Shown here: positions 8,613 to 20,157 of the stretch, one piece after another
Position numbering within the stretch: the first letter of the stretch is position 1
Layout: each line of letters opens with the position of its first letter
DNA from: Enterobacter vonholyi
GTDB lineage: Bacteria; Pseudomonadota; Gammaproteobacteria; Enterobacterales; Enterobacteriaceae
Reading direction: 5' to 3'
Length of the DNA stretch: 64,000 nt
Assembly: GCF_008364555.1 (NCBI RefSeq)
Contig: NZ_VTUC01000010.1
Span: forward strand, 1 to 64,000
Notes under the pieces: generated by a model
Told to the model about the DNA's origin: nothing
Seen by the model: only the letters and a program-made list of their open reading frames with translations
The model's database searches: none
Made by a program: the position numbers and the translations under genes

Positions 8613-9854
8613 CTCCGGGAGCGCACCGCGCTTCGGCAAAAACACCCACAGCCCTGTCAGCATGATAATTGAGTACAAACTCTTCCAGCCCACCATCGCC
8701 AGCAGCAGCAGGCAAAGCACACCCCCGACGACCGCCAGAGCTTTATAGCGACCTTTTAGCAAACGACATCCCGCCAGCATGCACAGCAGGTAGATCATGA
8801 TGAAAATGCCGTTGGCGTAAACGATCAGCGCGTCCAGATTAATCTTCAGTGCGTAAATACAGAGCGTGCTCACCACGCAGCAGCCCAGTACGGCATTCAG
8901 GGCATTAAGCGGAAGCTGGCGTTTAGACAGGCGCGCGAGGAGATTCTCAGGTTTGTCGAGCGCCTGCGACCACACCAGACGGGCAAAGCTCTGGATATAA
9001 ATATTGAGGCTGGCAAAACAGGCCAGATAGCCGATGACGCAGGCTATCCACAGCGCCTTCACACCAAACAGATCAACCACGATACCCGGCAGCGATGCCG
9101 CGGCGGCGAGATCCGCTCCGAACGCGTGGAAGTGTAAGACCAGCACGGTACACGCCCAATAGACCGTGCCAGCCAGCAGCAGGCCTATCATCAGGGCGCG
9201 GGGGAAATCACGTTCAGGCTGCTTAAATTCAGAGGCCAGATGGGCAAAGGCTTCCAGACCGACAAAACACCAGAACATGACGGAGAGTGCGGCAAAAAGC
9301 TGCGCGTGGTCGACGTCTGTTACCGCCGGGAAGGGAATCTCCTTTACGGTGATATCGCCCGCCCACCAGATAGCGACAACGAGCGCGACAATCAGCACCG
9401 CAACCAGCGTCTGCAGGTTGGCGCTCGAACTGGCGCCGCGAGAGCCCACCCACCAGACGATTGCCAGCGTACCCAGCTCGGCCAGCAATAACTGCTCGTT
9501 ATGCCAGCCAAACAGCGCCTGACCAAATCCGGTCGCAATATGCAACGCCGCAGGAAGGCCAACCGGAATGACGGAGAGAAACAGCCAGCCGGTTACACGC
9601 TGCAGCCGCGGGCCAAAGGCCAGTCCGACAAAGTGCGCCACGCCGCCCGCGCTGGGGAAATGCCGCCCCAGGATGGCAAACACAATGGCAATCGGGAAAA
9701 CCAATACAATCAGCGCCGGCCACGCCCACAGGCTGTTATTTCCAGCCACCAGCGCCGCCAGTGCGGGTACGGCAAACACGCCCGTACCTAACAAGGAGGT
9801 TGAGAGCAGTCCGACGCCCTGCGCCAGCCCCAGCTCCTGCTTGAGTCCACTCAT
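8604..9854 (-). CDS. yjeH: L-methionine / branched-chain amino-acid exporter YjeH
   Basis: A 416-residue inner-membrane protein of the APC superfamily with about twelve predicted helices, similar over its full length to E. coli YjeH (418 residues), which exports methionine and branched-chain amino acids. The opening LSTSLLGTGVFAVPALAAL is the family's first-helix glycine-rich motif. The start at 9854 (MSGLKQELGL) matches E. coli and has AGGG at good spacing; another ATG two codons upstream is possible. It is divergent from groES. Confidence 0.94.
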   Translation of the reverse strand: MSGLKQELGLAQGVGLLSTSLLGTGVFAVPALAALVAGNNSLWAWPALIVLVFPIAIVFAILGRHFPSAGGVAHFVGLAFGPRLQRVTGWLFLSVIPVGLPAALHIATGFGQALFGWHNEQLLLAELGTLAIVWWVGSRGASSSANLQTLVAVLIVALVVAIWWAGDITVKEIPFPAVTDVDHAQLFAALSVMFWCFVGLEAFAHLASEFKQPERDFPRALMIGLLLAGTVYWACTVLVLHFHAFGADLAAAASLPGIVVDLFGVKALWIACVIGYLACFASLNIYIQSFARLVWSQALDKPENLLARLSKRQLPLNALNAVLGCCVVSTLCIYALKINLDALIVYANGIFIMIYLLCMLAGCRLLKGRYKALAVVGGVLCLLLLAMVGWKSLYSIIMLTGLWVFLPKRGALPEAR

Positions 9855-9922
9855 TGACATCGCCCTGCCAGTACCAAAAGAGAGGCGATGGTAACACTTT
9901 CGCAAATTTTTTTTTCAACTCC

Positions 9923-10327
<405 letters not shown>

Positions 10328-10346
10328 TTTACGCACGAGAATTTGA

Positions 10347-12002
<1,656 letters not shown>

Positions 12003-12030
12003 TCGTGCGCTCTACGTCGTAGAATGTGAA

Positions 12031-12066
12031 AAACCCCCGGGCAGAAATGCTCGGGGGTTTTTCTTT
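12031..12066 (+). terminator. Intrinsic terminator of groESL
   Basis: AAACCCCCGGGCA and TGCTCGGGGGTTT form a long stem followed by TTTTTCTTTT, just past the groL stop codon. Confidence 0.93.
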
Positions 12067-12136
12067 TGGTCATCTTTTAGGTATAAGATTTACACACGGA
12101 CAACTACTGTCCAGCTTATTGAAAACGAGGAATAAC

Positions 12137-12490
12137 ATGCGCGTAAAAGTCTGTGCAGGGATTGTAGGGGCAGCATTGCTGCTGGCGGGTTGTAGCTCCA
12201 GCAATGAGCTGTCGGCAGCGGGCCAGGGCGTTCGCTTTGTGGAAGATAAGCCTGGCAGTGAATGCCAGCTGTTAGGCACGGCAACCGGTGAGCAAAGCAA
12301 CTGGATGTCAGGTCAGCATGGCGAAGAAGGTGGCTCGATGCGCGGTGCGGCGAATGCCCTGCGTAACCAGGCTGCGGCAATGGGCGGGAACGTGATTTAC
12401 GGCGTGAGCAGTCCAACGCAGAGTATGCTGTCCAGCTTCGTGCCGACCGCCAGCCAGATGAACGGCCAGGTCTACAAGTGCCCGAACTGA
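12137..12490 (+). CDS. yjeI: Lipoprotein YjeI (DUF4156 family)
   Basis: A 117-residue predicted lipoprotein, the same length as E. coli YjeI. The signal sequence ends in the lipobox LLAGC with Cys at about residue 19. The mature part carries the conserved run SGQHGEEGGSMRGAANALRNQAAAMGG split across a glycine-rich loop. Function is unknown. The start at 12137 has ACGAGGAATAAC before ATG; an upstream in-frame ATG would run through the groL terminator and is rejected. It lies alone between groL and the convergent epmB. Confidence 0.92.
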   Translation: MRVKVCAGIVGAALLLAGCSSSNELSAAGQGVRFVEDKPGSECQLLGTATGEQSNWMSGQHGEEGGSMRGAANALRNQAAAMGGNVIYGVSSPTQSMLSSFVPTASQMNGQVYKCPN

Positions 12491-12500
12491 TTGCCTTTTT

Positions 12501-12534
12501 CCCTCTCCCTGTGGGAGAGGGTTAGGGTGAGGGG
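12501..12534. repeat. Dispersed palindromic repeat (copy 1)
   Basis: CCCTCTCCC-TGT-GGGAGAGGG followed by a TTAGGGTGAGGGG tail. It lies between convergent yjeI and epmB. Related copies are near 23239, 46271, 47106, 57769 and 59515. Confidence 0.75.
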
Positions 12535-12537
12535 AAA

Positions 12538-13566
12538 CTAGTGCTGTCGCAGCTGCAAGTCCAGCGGCGTCTTGCTCGGCTCTCCGCCAATCTCCCGTGC
12601 CAGCTTCGGCACCATATAGCCTGAAACCAGCGTTAACAGTTCGCGCATAATCTGCCGGGCTTCTTCATCCGTCACCATGAAATGGGCCGCGCCCTGAACG
12701 CGATCCAGCACGTGCAGGTAATAGGGCATCACGCCCGCATCAAACAGGGCGTTACTCAGGTCAGCCAGCACGCGGGCGCTGTCATTCACGCCGCGCAGCA
12801 GCACGCTCTGGTTCAGCAGCGTTACGCCCGCTTTACGCAGACGCGCCATCGCCGCGCGAAAATCATCGTCAATTTCGTTCCCGTGGTTGATATGGTTCAC
12901 CAGCAGCACCTGCAATCTTGACTGCTCCAGGCGTGACACCAGTCCGTCGGTGATCCGCGCGGGAATAACAATCGGCAAACGGCTATGAATGCGCAGACGT
13001 TTAATGTGCGGGATGGCTTCCAGCTGTGTCAGCAGCCAGTCCAGCTCGTGATCTTTTGCCATCAGCGGATCGCCTCCGGAAAAAATAATCTCATCCAGCT
13101 CTGAATGGGCGGCAATATAGTCCAGCGCGACCTGCCAGTTGCGTTTATTGCCCTGGTTTTCGGCATACGGGAAGTGCCGACGGAAGCAATAACGACAATT
13201 TACCGCGCAGCCGCCCTTTACCAGCAGCAGGGCACGGTTGAGATATTTGTGCAGTAAACCAGGCACCACGCTGTTCTGCTCTTCCAGCGGATCGGTGCTG
13301 TATCCCGGCGCGGTGATAAACTCATCCTGCGAAGTAAGCGTTTGTTTTAATAGCGGATCGTCGGGGTTGCCTTTCTCCATCCGCGCCACAAACGCACGGG
13401 GAACGCGCAGGGCGAAAAGGCGCTTTGCCTCGCGGCCGGCAAGCAACTCTGGGTGCTGATCGAGGTCTAAAAGACGCAGCAATTCATCAGGACTGGTGAT
13501 TACATCGGCAAGTTGCGATAACCAATCTTCTCTGGACGGGGTGTTTAGGGTTACAATATGCGCCAT
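12538..13566 (-). CDS. epmB: EF-P lysine 2,3-aminomutase EpmB
   Basis: A 342-residue radical-SAM enzyme that turns (S)-alpha-lysine into (R)-beta-lysine for attachment to elongation factor P. The cluster motif C120-x3-C124-x2-C127 (CAVNCRYCF) is intact, and the C-terminal region has the lysine-2,3-aminomutase pattern GGDPLM and PYYLHVLD. Length matches E. coli YjeK. It is divergent from its protein target's gene, efp, with a 40-base gap; its partner ligase epmA is 9 kb away. Confidence 0.97.
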   Translation of the reverse strand: MAHIVTLNTPSREDWLSQLADVITSPDELLRLLDLDQHPELLAGREAKRLFALRVPRAFVARMEKGNPDDPLLKQTLTSQDEFITAPGYSTDPLEEQNSVVPGLLHKYLNRALLLVKGGCAVNCRYCFRRHFPYAENQGNKRNWQVALDYIAAHSELDEIIFSGGDPLMAKDHELDWLLTQLEAIPHIKRLRIHSRLPIVIPARITDGLVSRLEQSRLQVLLVNHINHGNEIDDDFRAAMARLRKAGVTLLNQSVLLRGVNDSARVLADLSNALFDAGVMPYYLHVLDRVQGAAHFMVTDEEARQIMRELLTLVSGYMVPKLAREIGGEPSKTPLDLQLRQH

Positions 13567-13606
13567 TTTGTGGCTTAGCTACCAGTTAACAAATTTAGAG
13601 GGCCTT

Positions 13607-14173
13607 ATGGCAACGTACTATAGCAACGATTTTCGTGCTGGTCTTAAAATCATGATGGACGGCGAACCGTACGCGGTTGAAGCCAGCGAATTCGTTAAAC
13701 CAGGTAAAGGCCAGGCATTCGCACGCGTTAAGCTGCGCCGTCTGCTGACCGGTACCCGTGTTGAGAAAACCTTCAAGTCTACTGACTCCGCTGAAGGCGC
13801 TGATGTTGTTGATATGAACCTGACCTATCTGTACAACGATGGCGAGTTCTGGCATTTCATGAACAACTCCACTTTCGAACAGCTGTCTGCTGATGAGAAA
13901 GCGGTAGGTGATAGCGCTAAATGGCTGCTGGACCAGGCTGAGTGCATCGTAACCCTGTGGAACGGTCAGCCTATCGCTGTGACCCCACCAAACTTCGTAG
14001 AACTGGAAATCGTTGAAACCGATCCAGGTCTGAAAGGTGATACCGCAGGTACCGGCGGTAAACCAGCCAAACTGTCTACCGGCGCAGTGGTTAAAGTTCC
14101 ACTGTTCGTACAGACTGGCGAAGTGATCAAAGTGGATACCCGCTCCGGCGAATACGTGTCCCGCGTGAAGTAA
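13607..14173 (+). CDS. efp: Elongation factor P
   Basis: A 188-residue translation factor that relieves ribosome stalling at polyproline stretches. Three beta-barrel domains fit the family. The modification site is Lys34 in KPGKGQAF, which EpmA/EpmB beta-lysylate. The start at 13607 (MATYYSND) gives the E. coli length; the longer in-frame extension upstream runs into epmB on the other strand and has no ribosome site. An intrinsic terminator lies just downstream. Confidence 0.98.
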   Translation: MATYYSNDFRAGLKIMMDGEPYAVEASEFVKPGKGQAFARVKLRRLLTGTRVEKTFKSTDSAEGADVVDMNLTYLYNDGEFWHFMNNSTFEQLSADEKAVGDSAKWLLDQAECIVTLWNGQPIAVTPPNFVELEIVETDPGLKGDTAGTGGKPAKLSTGAVVKVPLFVQTGEVIKVDTRSGEYVSRVK

Positions 14174-14189
14174 TTTACGTCATGATTGA

Positions 14190-14217
14190 AGGCGCAGCGC
14201 CCGCTGCGCCTGATTTT
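14190..14217 (+). terminator. Intrinsic terminator of efp
   Basis: AGGCGCAGCG and CGCTGCGCCT pair around CC and are followed by GATTTTT. Confidence 0.88.
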
Positions 14218-14228
14218 TGCAGGCAGGG

Positions 14229-14363
14229 ATGATGAAACGTACCGTTAAAATTCTGCTTCTGTTAGCACTTTCCAGTGCATTGCTTTCCGGCTGTAACACC
14301 ACGCGTGGAATGGGACAAGATATCCAGGATCTCGGTCATATTATTTCTCACGCCGCCAGCTAA
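14229..14363 (+). CDS. ecnA: Entericidin A lipoprotein
   Basis: A 44-residue lipoprotein. After a hydrophobic signal, the lipobox LLSGC places the lipidated Cys at residue 22, leaving a 23-residue amphipathic mature peptide that begins CNTTRGMGQDI. In the E. coli entericidin locus EcnA acts as the antidote and EcnB as the bacteriolytic lipoprotein. AGGCAGGG precedes two adjacent ATG codons; I take the first, as in E. coli. The gene is followed 108 bases later by ecnB, with which it shares most of its mature N-terminus. Confidence 0.9.
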   Translation: MMKRTVKILLLLALSSALLSGCNTTRGMGQDIQDLGHIISHAAS

Positions 14364-14432
14364 GTTCGTCTAATTTTCCTAAAAAGGCTTCCTTTTCCGT
14401 CATCCGGCGGGATCTTGTCTATCCTTAAGTTG

Positions 14433-14439
14433 CTATACA
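14433..14439 (+). promoter_or_regulatory. Candidate sigma-S -10 element of ecnB
   Basis: CTATACA lies about 33 bases before the ecnB start. It resembles the CTATACT element preferred by sigma-S, which is known to drive ecnB in E. coli. Based on a single short match. Confidence 0.35.
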
Positions 14440-14471
14440 CAAAACAACTTTGGCTATAAAAGGAAGATATT

Positions 14472-14618
14472 ATGGTTAAGAAGACAATTGCAGCGATCTT
14501 TTCAGTCCTGGTACTTTCTTCAGTATTAACAGCCTGTAATACCACGCGTGGCGTTGGTCAGGATATTTCTGAAGGTGGTAGCGCAATCTCTGGTGCGGCA
14601 ACTAAAGCTCAGCAGTAA
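14472..14618 (+). CDS. ecnB: Entericidin B lipoprotein
   Basis: A 48-residue lipoprotein almost identical to E. coli EcnB. The lipobox VLTAC lipidates a Cys at residue 22, and the 27-residue mature part begins [15 protein letters not shown] and ends AATKAQQ. In E. coli EcnB is the toxic member of the entericidin pair, made in stationary phase. AGGAAGATATT precedes ATG. It has its own candidate promoter after ecnA and a terminator hairpin at 14627. Confidence 0.93.
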   Translation: MVKKTIAAIFSVLVLSSVLTACNTTRGVGQDISEGGSAISGAATKAQQ

Positions 14619-14626
14619 TTAACACA

Positions 14627-14659
14627 CGGTACGAGACCAGCCGTTTCGTACCGTCAGCT
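14627..14659. terminator. Hairpin terminator after ecnB
   Basis: CGGTACGA and TCGTACCG pair around an 11-base loop, with T-rich sequence beyond on the plus strand. It lies between ecnB and the convergent LuxR-type gene and may serve both. Confidence 0.65.
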
Positions 14660-15253
14660 TTTTGATTCCTGCAGGGATAAGAACGGAGAAAAACGCGTAT
14701 CCATATGCAATTTCATGCGGATATTACGTTTATAGGTATAGACCGTTTTTCCGTTGATACTCAGGTGAGCAGCAATCTTTTGATTGCTCGCGCCGTCCAT
14801 CCACAATGTCAGCACTTTCTCTTCCTGCCGGGTCAGCAACGGGGCGGCTGCCGTGGGCCTTTCAGCGCATGAGCGCGAGGTTAATGCGTCGTTTATAGTC
14901 GTTGCCACTTCTTCGAGACTGGCGTTTTTCAACAGCGACGACCAGACCGGGAACTGTCCGAGCCAGTCGGTCATGCCGCTGTCCTCTCCCGATTGCAACA
15001 AAATAAACGGTAAGCGTTCACTGGCGTTGAGCAAGGACGAGAGCTGCTGAAAATGATGAATATCCTGCCTGAAGCCGTACAGATCGGCGATAACCAGCGT
15101 GGGTTTCCATTGCAGAATGTGCTCCCTGGCAAGGAACAGATTATTCAGCCCGGTCACAACGTAGTGTCCCGGGAACAAACCGGAATGATTGAGCCATGCT
15201 TCAAACCCCGTGCGGGTGAAGTGACAACGGTCAATCAAGAGAATTTTGAACAT
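14654..15253 (-). CDS. LuxR-type (RcsB/BglJ-like) transcriptional regulator
   Basis: A 199-residue protein. The C-terminal about 60 residues form a LuxR/GerE helix-turn-helix (LLTRQEEKVLTLWMDG, then SNQKIAAHLSINGKTV). The N-terminal about 120 residues have the outline of a response-regulator receiver but with weak acidic-pocket matches (IDRCHFTR at the start, IADLYG near residue 57), as in BglJ-like orphan regulators. I do not recognise a named gene. E. coli K-12 has no regulator between ecnB and sugE, so this is an accessory gene. It is divergent from gdx and convergent with ecnB. Targets unknown. Confidence 0.8.
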   Translation of the reverse strand: MFKILLIDRCHFTRTGFEAWLNHSGLFPGHYVVTGLNNLFLAREHILQWKPTLVIADLYGFRQDIHHFQQLSSLLNASERLPFILLQSGEDSGMTDWLGQFPVWSSLLKNASLEEVATTINDALTSRSCAERPTAAAPLLTRQEEKVLTLWMDGASNQKIAAHLSINGKTVYTYKRNIRMKLHMDTRFSPFLSLQESKS

Positions 15254-15395
15254 ATTATATTCGCAGTCGGCTAGTGGTTTGGCTTCCTGCCATCAGAAAG
15301 CACATCATCATAGAGAAGTCGGATGAGTGCTAAATGCCGGAACTACGCGCCATACTGCGGCTATTTCTTGCCTTAACGTGTTCAGCAAAAAAAGA

Positions 15396-15424
15396 TTGAA
15401 AAAAAATAGCACGCTAACCAAAAT
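15396..15424 (+). promoter_or_regulatory. Candidate promoter of gdx
   Basis: TTGAAA and CAAAAT separated by 17 bases lie just upstream of the guanidine riboswitch. Transcription would begin about 12-20 bases before the first riboswitch stem. Confidence 0.4.
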
Positions 15425-15442
15425 ATGGGGCGTAATCTCTGC

Positions 15443-15487
15443 CTTACGGGACGACCCGTAAGCGTTTCTTTCACCGGGGACGGCCCC
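15443..15487 (+). promoter_or_regulatory. Guanidine-II (mini-ykkC) riboswitch
   Basis: Two hairpins with ACGR loops in a row: CTTACGGG-ACGA-CCCGTAAG (15443-15462) and GGGG-ACGG-CCCC (15476-15487). This double-hairpin form is the mini-ykkC or guanidine-II motif, in which guanidinium-bound loops kiss and free the ribosome site. It lies 27 bases before the ATG of the guanidinium exporter gene, with AAGGAG at 15504-15508. Confidence 0.92.
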
Positions 15488-15514
15488 AACTTCTATTAAG
15501 TTAAGGAGCCTGAA

Positions 15515-15832
15515 ATGTCCTGGATCATTCTTTTTATTGCCGGTCTGCTCGAAGTGGTGTGGGCGATTGGTCTCAAGTACACCCATGGATTTACCCGTCT
15601 GACGCCCAGCGTTATTACCGTAACCGCGATGATCGTGAGTATTGTCCTGTTATCCTGGGCGATGCGCTCGCTGCCTGTGGGAACGGCTTATGCCGTCTGG
15701 ACGGGCATTGGTGCGGTGGGGGCCGCCATCACCGGCATTCTGCTACTGGGAGAGTCAGCGAGTCTGGCGCGTATCGCCAGCCTCGCCTTGATTGTAGCGG
15801 GGATCATTGGGCTTAAGCTCAGCACCCATTAA
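15515..15832 (+). CDS. gdx: Guanidinium exporter Gdx (SugE)
   Basis: A 105-residue small-multidrug-resistance protein with four transmembrane helices that works as an antiparallel dimer, exporting guanidinium in exchange for protons. Glu13 in the first helix ([10 protein letters not shown]) is the coupling residue, and [10 protein letters not shown] is typical of the Gdx branch. The upstream guanidine-II riboswitch supports the substrate. Long known as sugE, a suppressor of groEL mutants. Its TAA shares bases with the stop of the convergent blc gene. Confidence 0.96.
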   Translation: MSWIILFIAGLLEVVWAIGLKYTHGFTRLTPSVITVTAMIVSIVLLSWAMRSLPVGTAYAVWTGIGAVGAAITGILLLGESASLARIASLALIVAGIIGLKLSTH

Positions 15833-16359
15833 TGGGGTTGTTTTACCCAGATCAGTTTTGACACATCAAACCCTTGCCGGGTCGCGACGTCCAGCATCTG
15901 CTGTTTCATTTCTGACGAAATAGTTGGCGTGCGGGAAAGTATCCACAGATAGTCGCGATCCGGCCCGCAGACCAGCGCGTGACGGTACTCTCTGTCGAGC
16001 GCGATCACGTTATAGCCACCATAAAACGGGCCAAAGAAAGAGACTTTTAGCGCGGCCCGTCGCGGGTCGCCCGTGAAGTATGCTTTCCCAATCGACTGCT
16101 GCCACATCTCCCGATCGGGATTATAGCCCCGGTTGATCACCTGAATACCACCATCATCCATCGGGCTATAATTTGCAGTGACCTTCTCTAAGCCCTGCTC
16201 AAACCGGTGGTCGAGGCGCGCGATTTCATACCATGTACCAAGGAAGCGTTGTGCATCAAAAGGCGTGACGACGGTAACGCCAGGCGGTGGGGTAGGGGAA
16301 CTGCAGGCAACCACTAAAAACGCGGTTGTCACCGCGGCGATAACAGGCAGAATGCGCAT
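15829..16359 (-). CDS. blc: Outer-membrane lipocalin Blc
   Basis: A 176-residue bacterial lipocalin. The signal sequence ends at the lipobox VVAC with Cys19, so it is lipidated and sent to the outer membrane. The lipocalin motif [14 protein letters not shown] follows at about residue 41, and the C-terminal KLIWVKQP is conserved. In E. coli it binds lysophospholipids and is made in stationary phase. It is convergent with gdx, with the two frames overlapping by four bases, and tandem to ampC. Confidence 0.95.
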   Translation of the reverse strand: MRILPVIAAVTTAFLVVACSSPTPPPGVTVVTPFDAQRFLGTWYEIARLDHRFEQGLEKVTANYSPMDDGGIQVINRGYNPDREMWQQSIGKAYFTGDPRRAALKVSFFGPFYGGYNVIALDREYRHALVCGPDRDYLWILSRTPTISSEMKQQMLDVATRQGFDVSKLIWVKQPH

Positions 16360-16430
16360 AGGAGTTTCCTTACTGTTTTTTGTTAAGTGTAGATGACGGC
16401 AAGGAAAATGTGGTTTTTGTGCGGTGTGTT

Positions 16431-16460
16431 TCGCCGGGTAAGCGCAGCGCCACCCGGCAA
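16431..16460. repeat. REP element between ampC and blc
   Basis: CGCCGGGTAAGCGCAGCG then CCACCCGGCA is a typical Enterobacter REP palindrome, just past the ampC stop codon. Confidence 0.75.
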
Positions 16461-16464
16461 TGTT

Positions 16465-17613
<1,149 letters not shown>

Positions 17614-17671
17614 TTATCTTCCGTAATAGCAGTTCAAGGGAGTGTCCGGGCCCGTCAGACCGCTGTAGTCT

Positions 17672-17710
17672 GTTGGATTTGACTATGGCTGACAAACGGT
17701 TAAATTTAGC
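17672..17710. promoter_or_regulatory. AmpR binding region between ampC and ampR
   Basis: The divergent gap aligns well, from memory, with the AmpR operator described in Citrobacter freundii and Enterobacter cloacae, including GCTAAATTTAACCGTTTGTC on the minus strand. AmpR binds here to repress or activate ampC and to limit its own synthesis. Confidence 0.75.
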
Positions 17711-17742
17711 ATGAGCTGTTAATTTTTCTAACGGACGAGACC

Positions 17743-18618
17743 ATGACGCGCAGCTATCTTCCTCTGAACTCCCTGCGGGCGTTTGAAGCAGCCGCCAGGC
17801 ACCTCAGTTTTACGCATGCCGCTATTGAGCTGAATGTCACCCATTCCGCGATTAGCCAGCACGTAAAGGCGCTGGAGCAGCACCTTAACTGCCAGCTTTT
17901 CGTTCGCGTTTCGCGAGGGCTGATGTTGACTACCGAAGGCGAGAATTTGCTGCCGGTGCTGAATGACTCGTTCGATCGTATCGCCGGAATGCTGGATCGC
18001 TTTGCCAGCCAGCGCGCGCAGGAGAAGCTCAAAATTGGCGTGGTCGGGACATTTGCGACGGGGGTGTTATTCTCGCAGCTCGCGGACTTCCGCCGCTGCT
18101 ATCCGCATATTGATCTTCAGCTTTCCACCCATAACAACCGTGTCGATCCGGCGGCTGAAGGACTTGATTACGCCATTCGTTATGGCGGCGGGGCGTGGCA
18201 CGGCACGGAAGCTACGTTTCTTTGCCCCGCACCGCTTGCGCCGCTTTGCACGCCTGACATTGCTGCCGCGTTGCACACCCCTGCAGATGTCCTGAAGTTT
18301 ACCCTCCTGCGCTCTTACCGGCGCGACGAGTGGACCGCCTGGATGCGGGCTGCGGGAGAAAACCCGCCTTCACCGACGCACCGGGTAATGGTATTTGATT
18401 CGTCCGTCACCATGCTGGAAGCCGCGCAGGCAGGCACAGGGATTGCCATTGCGCCTGTCGATATGTTTACCCAGTTACTCAGCAGCGAGCGCATCGTGCA
18501 GCCGTTTGCAACGCAGATTGACCTCGGCAGCTACTGGCTGACAAGACTACAGTCACGGGCAGAAACCCCCGCAATGCGCGAGTTTGCCCAGTGGCTGGTG
18601 GGGAAGATGCAGAAATAA
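17743..18618 (+). CDS. ampR: LysR-type beta-lactamase regulator AmpR
   Basis: A 291-residue LysR-family protein, the standard AmpR length. The N-terminal helix-turn-helix covers residues 10-65 (FTHAAIELNVTHSAISQHVK). The rest is the effector domain, which senses cell-wall muropeptides: anhydro forms activate and UDP-MurNAc-pentapeptide represses ampC. Residues where changes are known to cause constitutive AmpC production, Arg86, Gly102 and Asp135, all appear wild type, suggesting ordinary inducible control. It is divergent from ampC and convergent with frdABCD. Confidence 0.96.
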   Translation: MTRSYLPLNSLRAFEAAARHLSFTHAAIELNVTHSAISQHVKALEQHLNCQLFVRVSRGLMLTTEGENLLPVLNDSFDRIAGMLDRFASQRAQEKLKIGVVGTFATGVLFSQLADFRRCYPHIDLQLSTHNNRVDPAAEGLDYAIRYGGGAWHGTEATFLCPAPLAPLCTPDIAAALHTPADVLKFTLLRSYRRDEWTAWMRAAGENPPSPTHRVMVFDSSVTMLEAAQAGTGIAIAPVDMFTQLLSSERIVQPFATQIDLGSYWLTRLQSRAETPAMREFAQWLVGKMQK

Positions 18619-18640
18619 AGGCCCGCCGGATGGCGGGCCT
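18619..18640 (-). terminator. Intrinsic terminator of frdABCD
   Basis: AGGCCCGCC and GGCGGGCCT pair around a short loop; on the minus strand the stem is followed by TTTATTTC. It lies just beyond frdD, and the ampR stop codon is at its edge. Confidence 0.85.
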
Positions 18641-18646
18641 GAAGCG

Positions 18647-19006
18647 TCAGATGGTGACCACGGCAATCAGCGTTACCACGGTCAGGATGGTCGCCAGACC
18701 GTAGAACACCCATTTCCCGCTCGGGACATGGATTTTCAGGTCATGCATCGCATGGTGAATACGGTGCAGGCCACACCACAGCGGCAGGACGATCATCAGG
18801 AAGATGAACACGCGGCCGATAAAGCTGCTCGCGAACGCCAGTACGCGTTCGTAGCTCAGCGCATCTCCCGGGAAGAGCCCCAGCGGCAGCATAATGCCGA
18901 CCAGCAGTATAATGACGGGGGCGATGATGGCACCCCACATGCCGCCTGCGCCAAACAGACCCCAGAAGACCGGCTCGTCAGAACGTTTTGGATTTGGATT
19001 GATCAC
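18647..19006 (-). CDS. frdD: Fumarate reductase membrane anchor FrdD
   Basis: A 119-residue inner-membrane anchor with three helices that, with FrdC, holds the catalytic FrdAB dimer and forms the menaquinol site. The GTG start at 19006 has AAGGAG six bases before it and gives the exact E. coli length; a longer frame overlaps frdC without a ribosome site. It is the last gene of frdABCD, 10 bases after frdC. Confidence 0.96.
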   Translation of the reverse strand: MINPNPKRSDEPVFWGLFGAGGMWGAIIAPVIILLVGIMLPLGLFPGDALSYERVLAFASSFIGRVFIFLMIVLPLWCGLHRIHHAMHDLKIHVPSGKWVFYGLATILTVVTLIAVVTI

Positions 19007-19016
19007 AGTAGTCTCC

Positions 19017-19412
19017 TTACCAGAACAGTGCGACAAACAGAATGACCACAGTGACCAGAATCGTCACTGCCCAGAGCCCTTTAATCACCGGCTCTGGCCC
19101 CATTTTCTCGTCTTTTACGATGATGTTCGCCGCTTTTGGCGCCAGCTCAAACCAGGTTTTGGTATGAAGCAGCGCGGCCGCGAGCACGATCAGGTTCAGA
19201 ACAACAATGATCGGGTTTTGCAGGAAACCGACGAAGCTGGCCCAGGCTTCCGGGCCATGCTTGAGGGCAAAAACGCCGTACATCAGCTCAAGGCTGAACC
19301 AGACCGCCGGTACCGCCGTGCCTTCACGCAGCATGTAGAAGCGATAAAACGGCAGATTTTTCCACCAGGTTGACGGCACAGGCCGCACGTAGGCTTTGCG
19401 TTTAGTCGTCAT
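19017..19412 (-). CDS. frdC: Fumarate reductase membrane anchor FrdC
   Basis: A 131-residue membrane subunit with three hydrophobic helices; the run [15 protein letters not shown] near residue 30 carries the Glu29 region near the quinol site. Two adjacent ATG codons exist; the second (19412) has better spacing from AAGGAG and matches E. coli. It lies 10 bases after frdB. Confidence 0.96.
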   Translation of the reverse strand: MTTKRKAYVRPVPSTWWKNLPFYRFYMLREGTAVPAVWFSLELMYGVFALKHGPEAWASFVGFLQNPIIVVLNLIVLAAALLHTKTWFELAPKAANIIVKDEKMGPEPVIKGLWAVTILVTVVILFVALFW

Positions 19413-19422
19413 CATGCACTCC

Positions 19423-20157
19423 TTAGCGTGGTTTCAGGGTAGCGATAAGAAAGTCTTTCGAGCTTTCCACTTTACCCTGCTGAATTGCGGCGGCCGGGTC
19501 GACGTGCTTCGGACAGACTTCGGAGCAATAACCCACAAAGGTACAGCTCCAGACGCCGTTCTGGCTGTTAAGCTGCGCCATGCGTTCTTTTTTGCCGTGA
19601 TCGCGGCTGTCCTCGTTATAGCGGTGCGCCAGGGTAATGGCGGCCGGGCCGATGAACTCCTTGTTCAGGCCAAACTGTGGACAGGCGGCGTAGCACAGGC
19701 CGCAGTTGATGCATCCGGAGAACTGATGGTATTTCGCCATCTGAGCTGGCGTCTGGGTGTTTGGCCCCTGATCCGGCGTGCGCGGGTTACCAATGATGTA
19801 CGGCTTAATCGCTTCCAGGCTTTCGATAAAGTGGGTCATATCGACCACCAGATCGCGTTCAATCGGGAAGTTGCCCAGCGCTTCGACCTTAATGCCCTTG
19901 GTGTATTCGCGCAGGAAGGTCTTACAGGCCAGCTTCGGCACTTTGTTGACCATCATGCCGCAGGATCCGCAGATTGCCATGCGGCAGGACCAGCGGTAGC
20001 TCAGGTCTGGCGCCAGGTTGTCTTTGATATAGCCGAGCGCGTCCAGCAGGGAGGTTTGCTCGTCGTAAGGGACTTCATAGAACGCGCTGTGCGGTGCGGC
20101 GTCCACTTCCGGGTTGTAGCGCACCACTTCAACCTTCATTTTTTGCATCTCAGCCAT
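19423..20157 (-). CDS. frdB: Fumarate reductase iron-sulfur subunit FrdB
   Basis: A 244-residue protein that wires electrons from menaquinol to FrdA. Cysteine motifs for three clusters are intact: the [2Fe-2S] set in [11 protein letters not shown] and LACK, the [4Fe-4S] set in [12 protein letters not shown], and the [3Fe-4S] set ending [11 protein letters not shown]. The start at 20157 ([11 protein letters not shown]) matches E. coli; the track of arginines further upstream is frdA sequence in another frame. It overlaps the end of frdA by 8 bases, suggesting coupled translation. Confidence 0.97.
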   Translation of the reverse strand: MAEMQKMKVEVVRYNPEVDAAPHSAFYEVPYDEQTSLLDALGYIKDNLAPDLSYRWSCRMAICGSCGMMVNKVPKLACKTFLREYTKGIKVEALGNFPIERDLVVDMTHFIESLEAIKPYIIGNPRTPDQGPNTQTPAQMAKYHQFSGCINCGLCYAACPQFGLNKEFIGPAAITLAHRYNEDSRDHGKKERMAQLNSQNGVWSCTFVGYCSEVCPKHVDPAAAIQQGKVESSKDFLIATLKPR

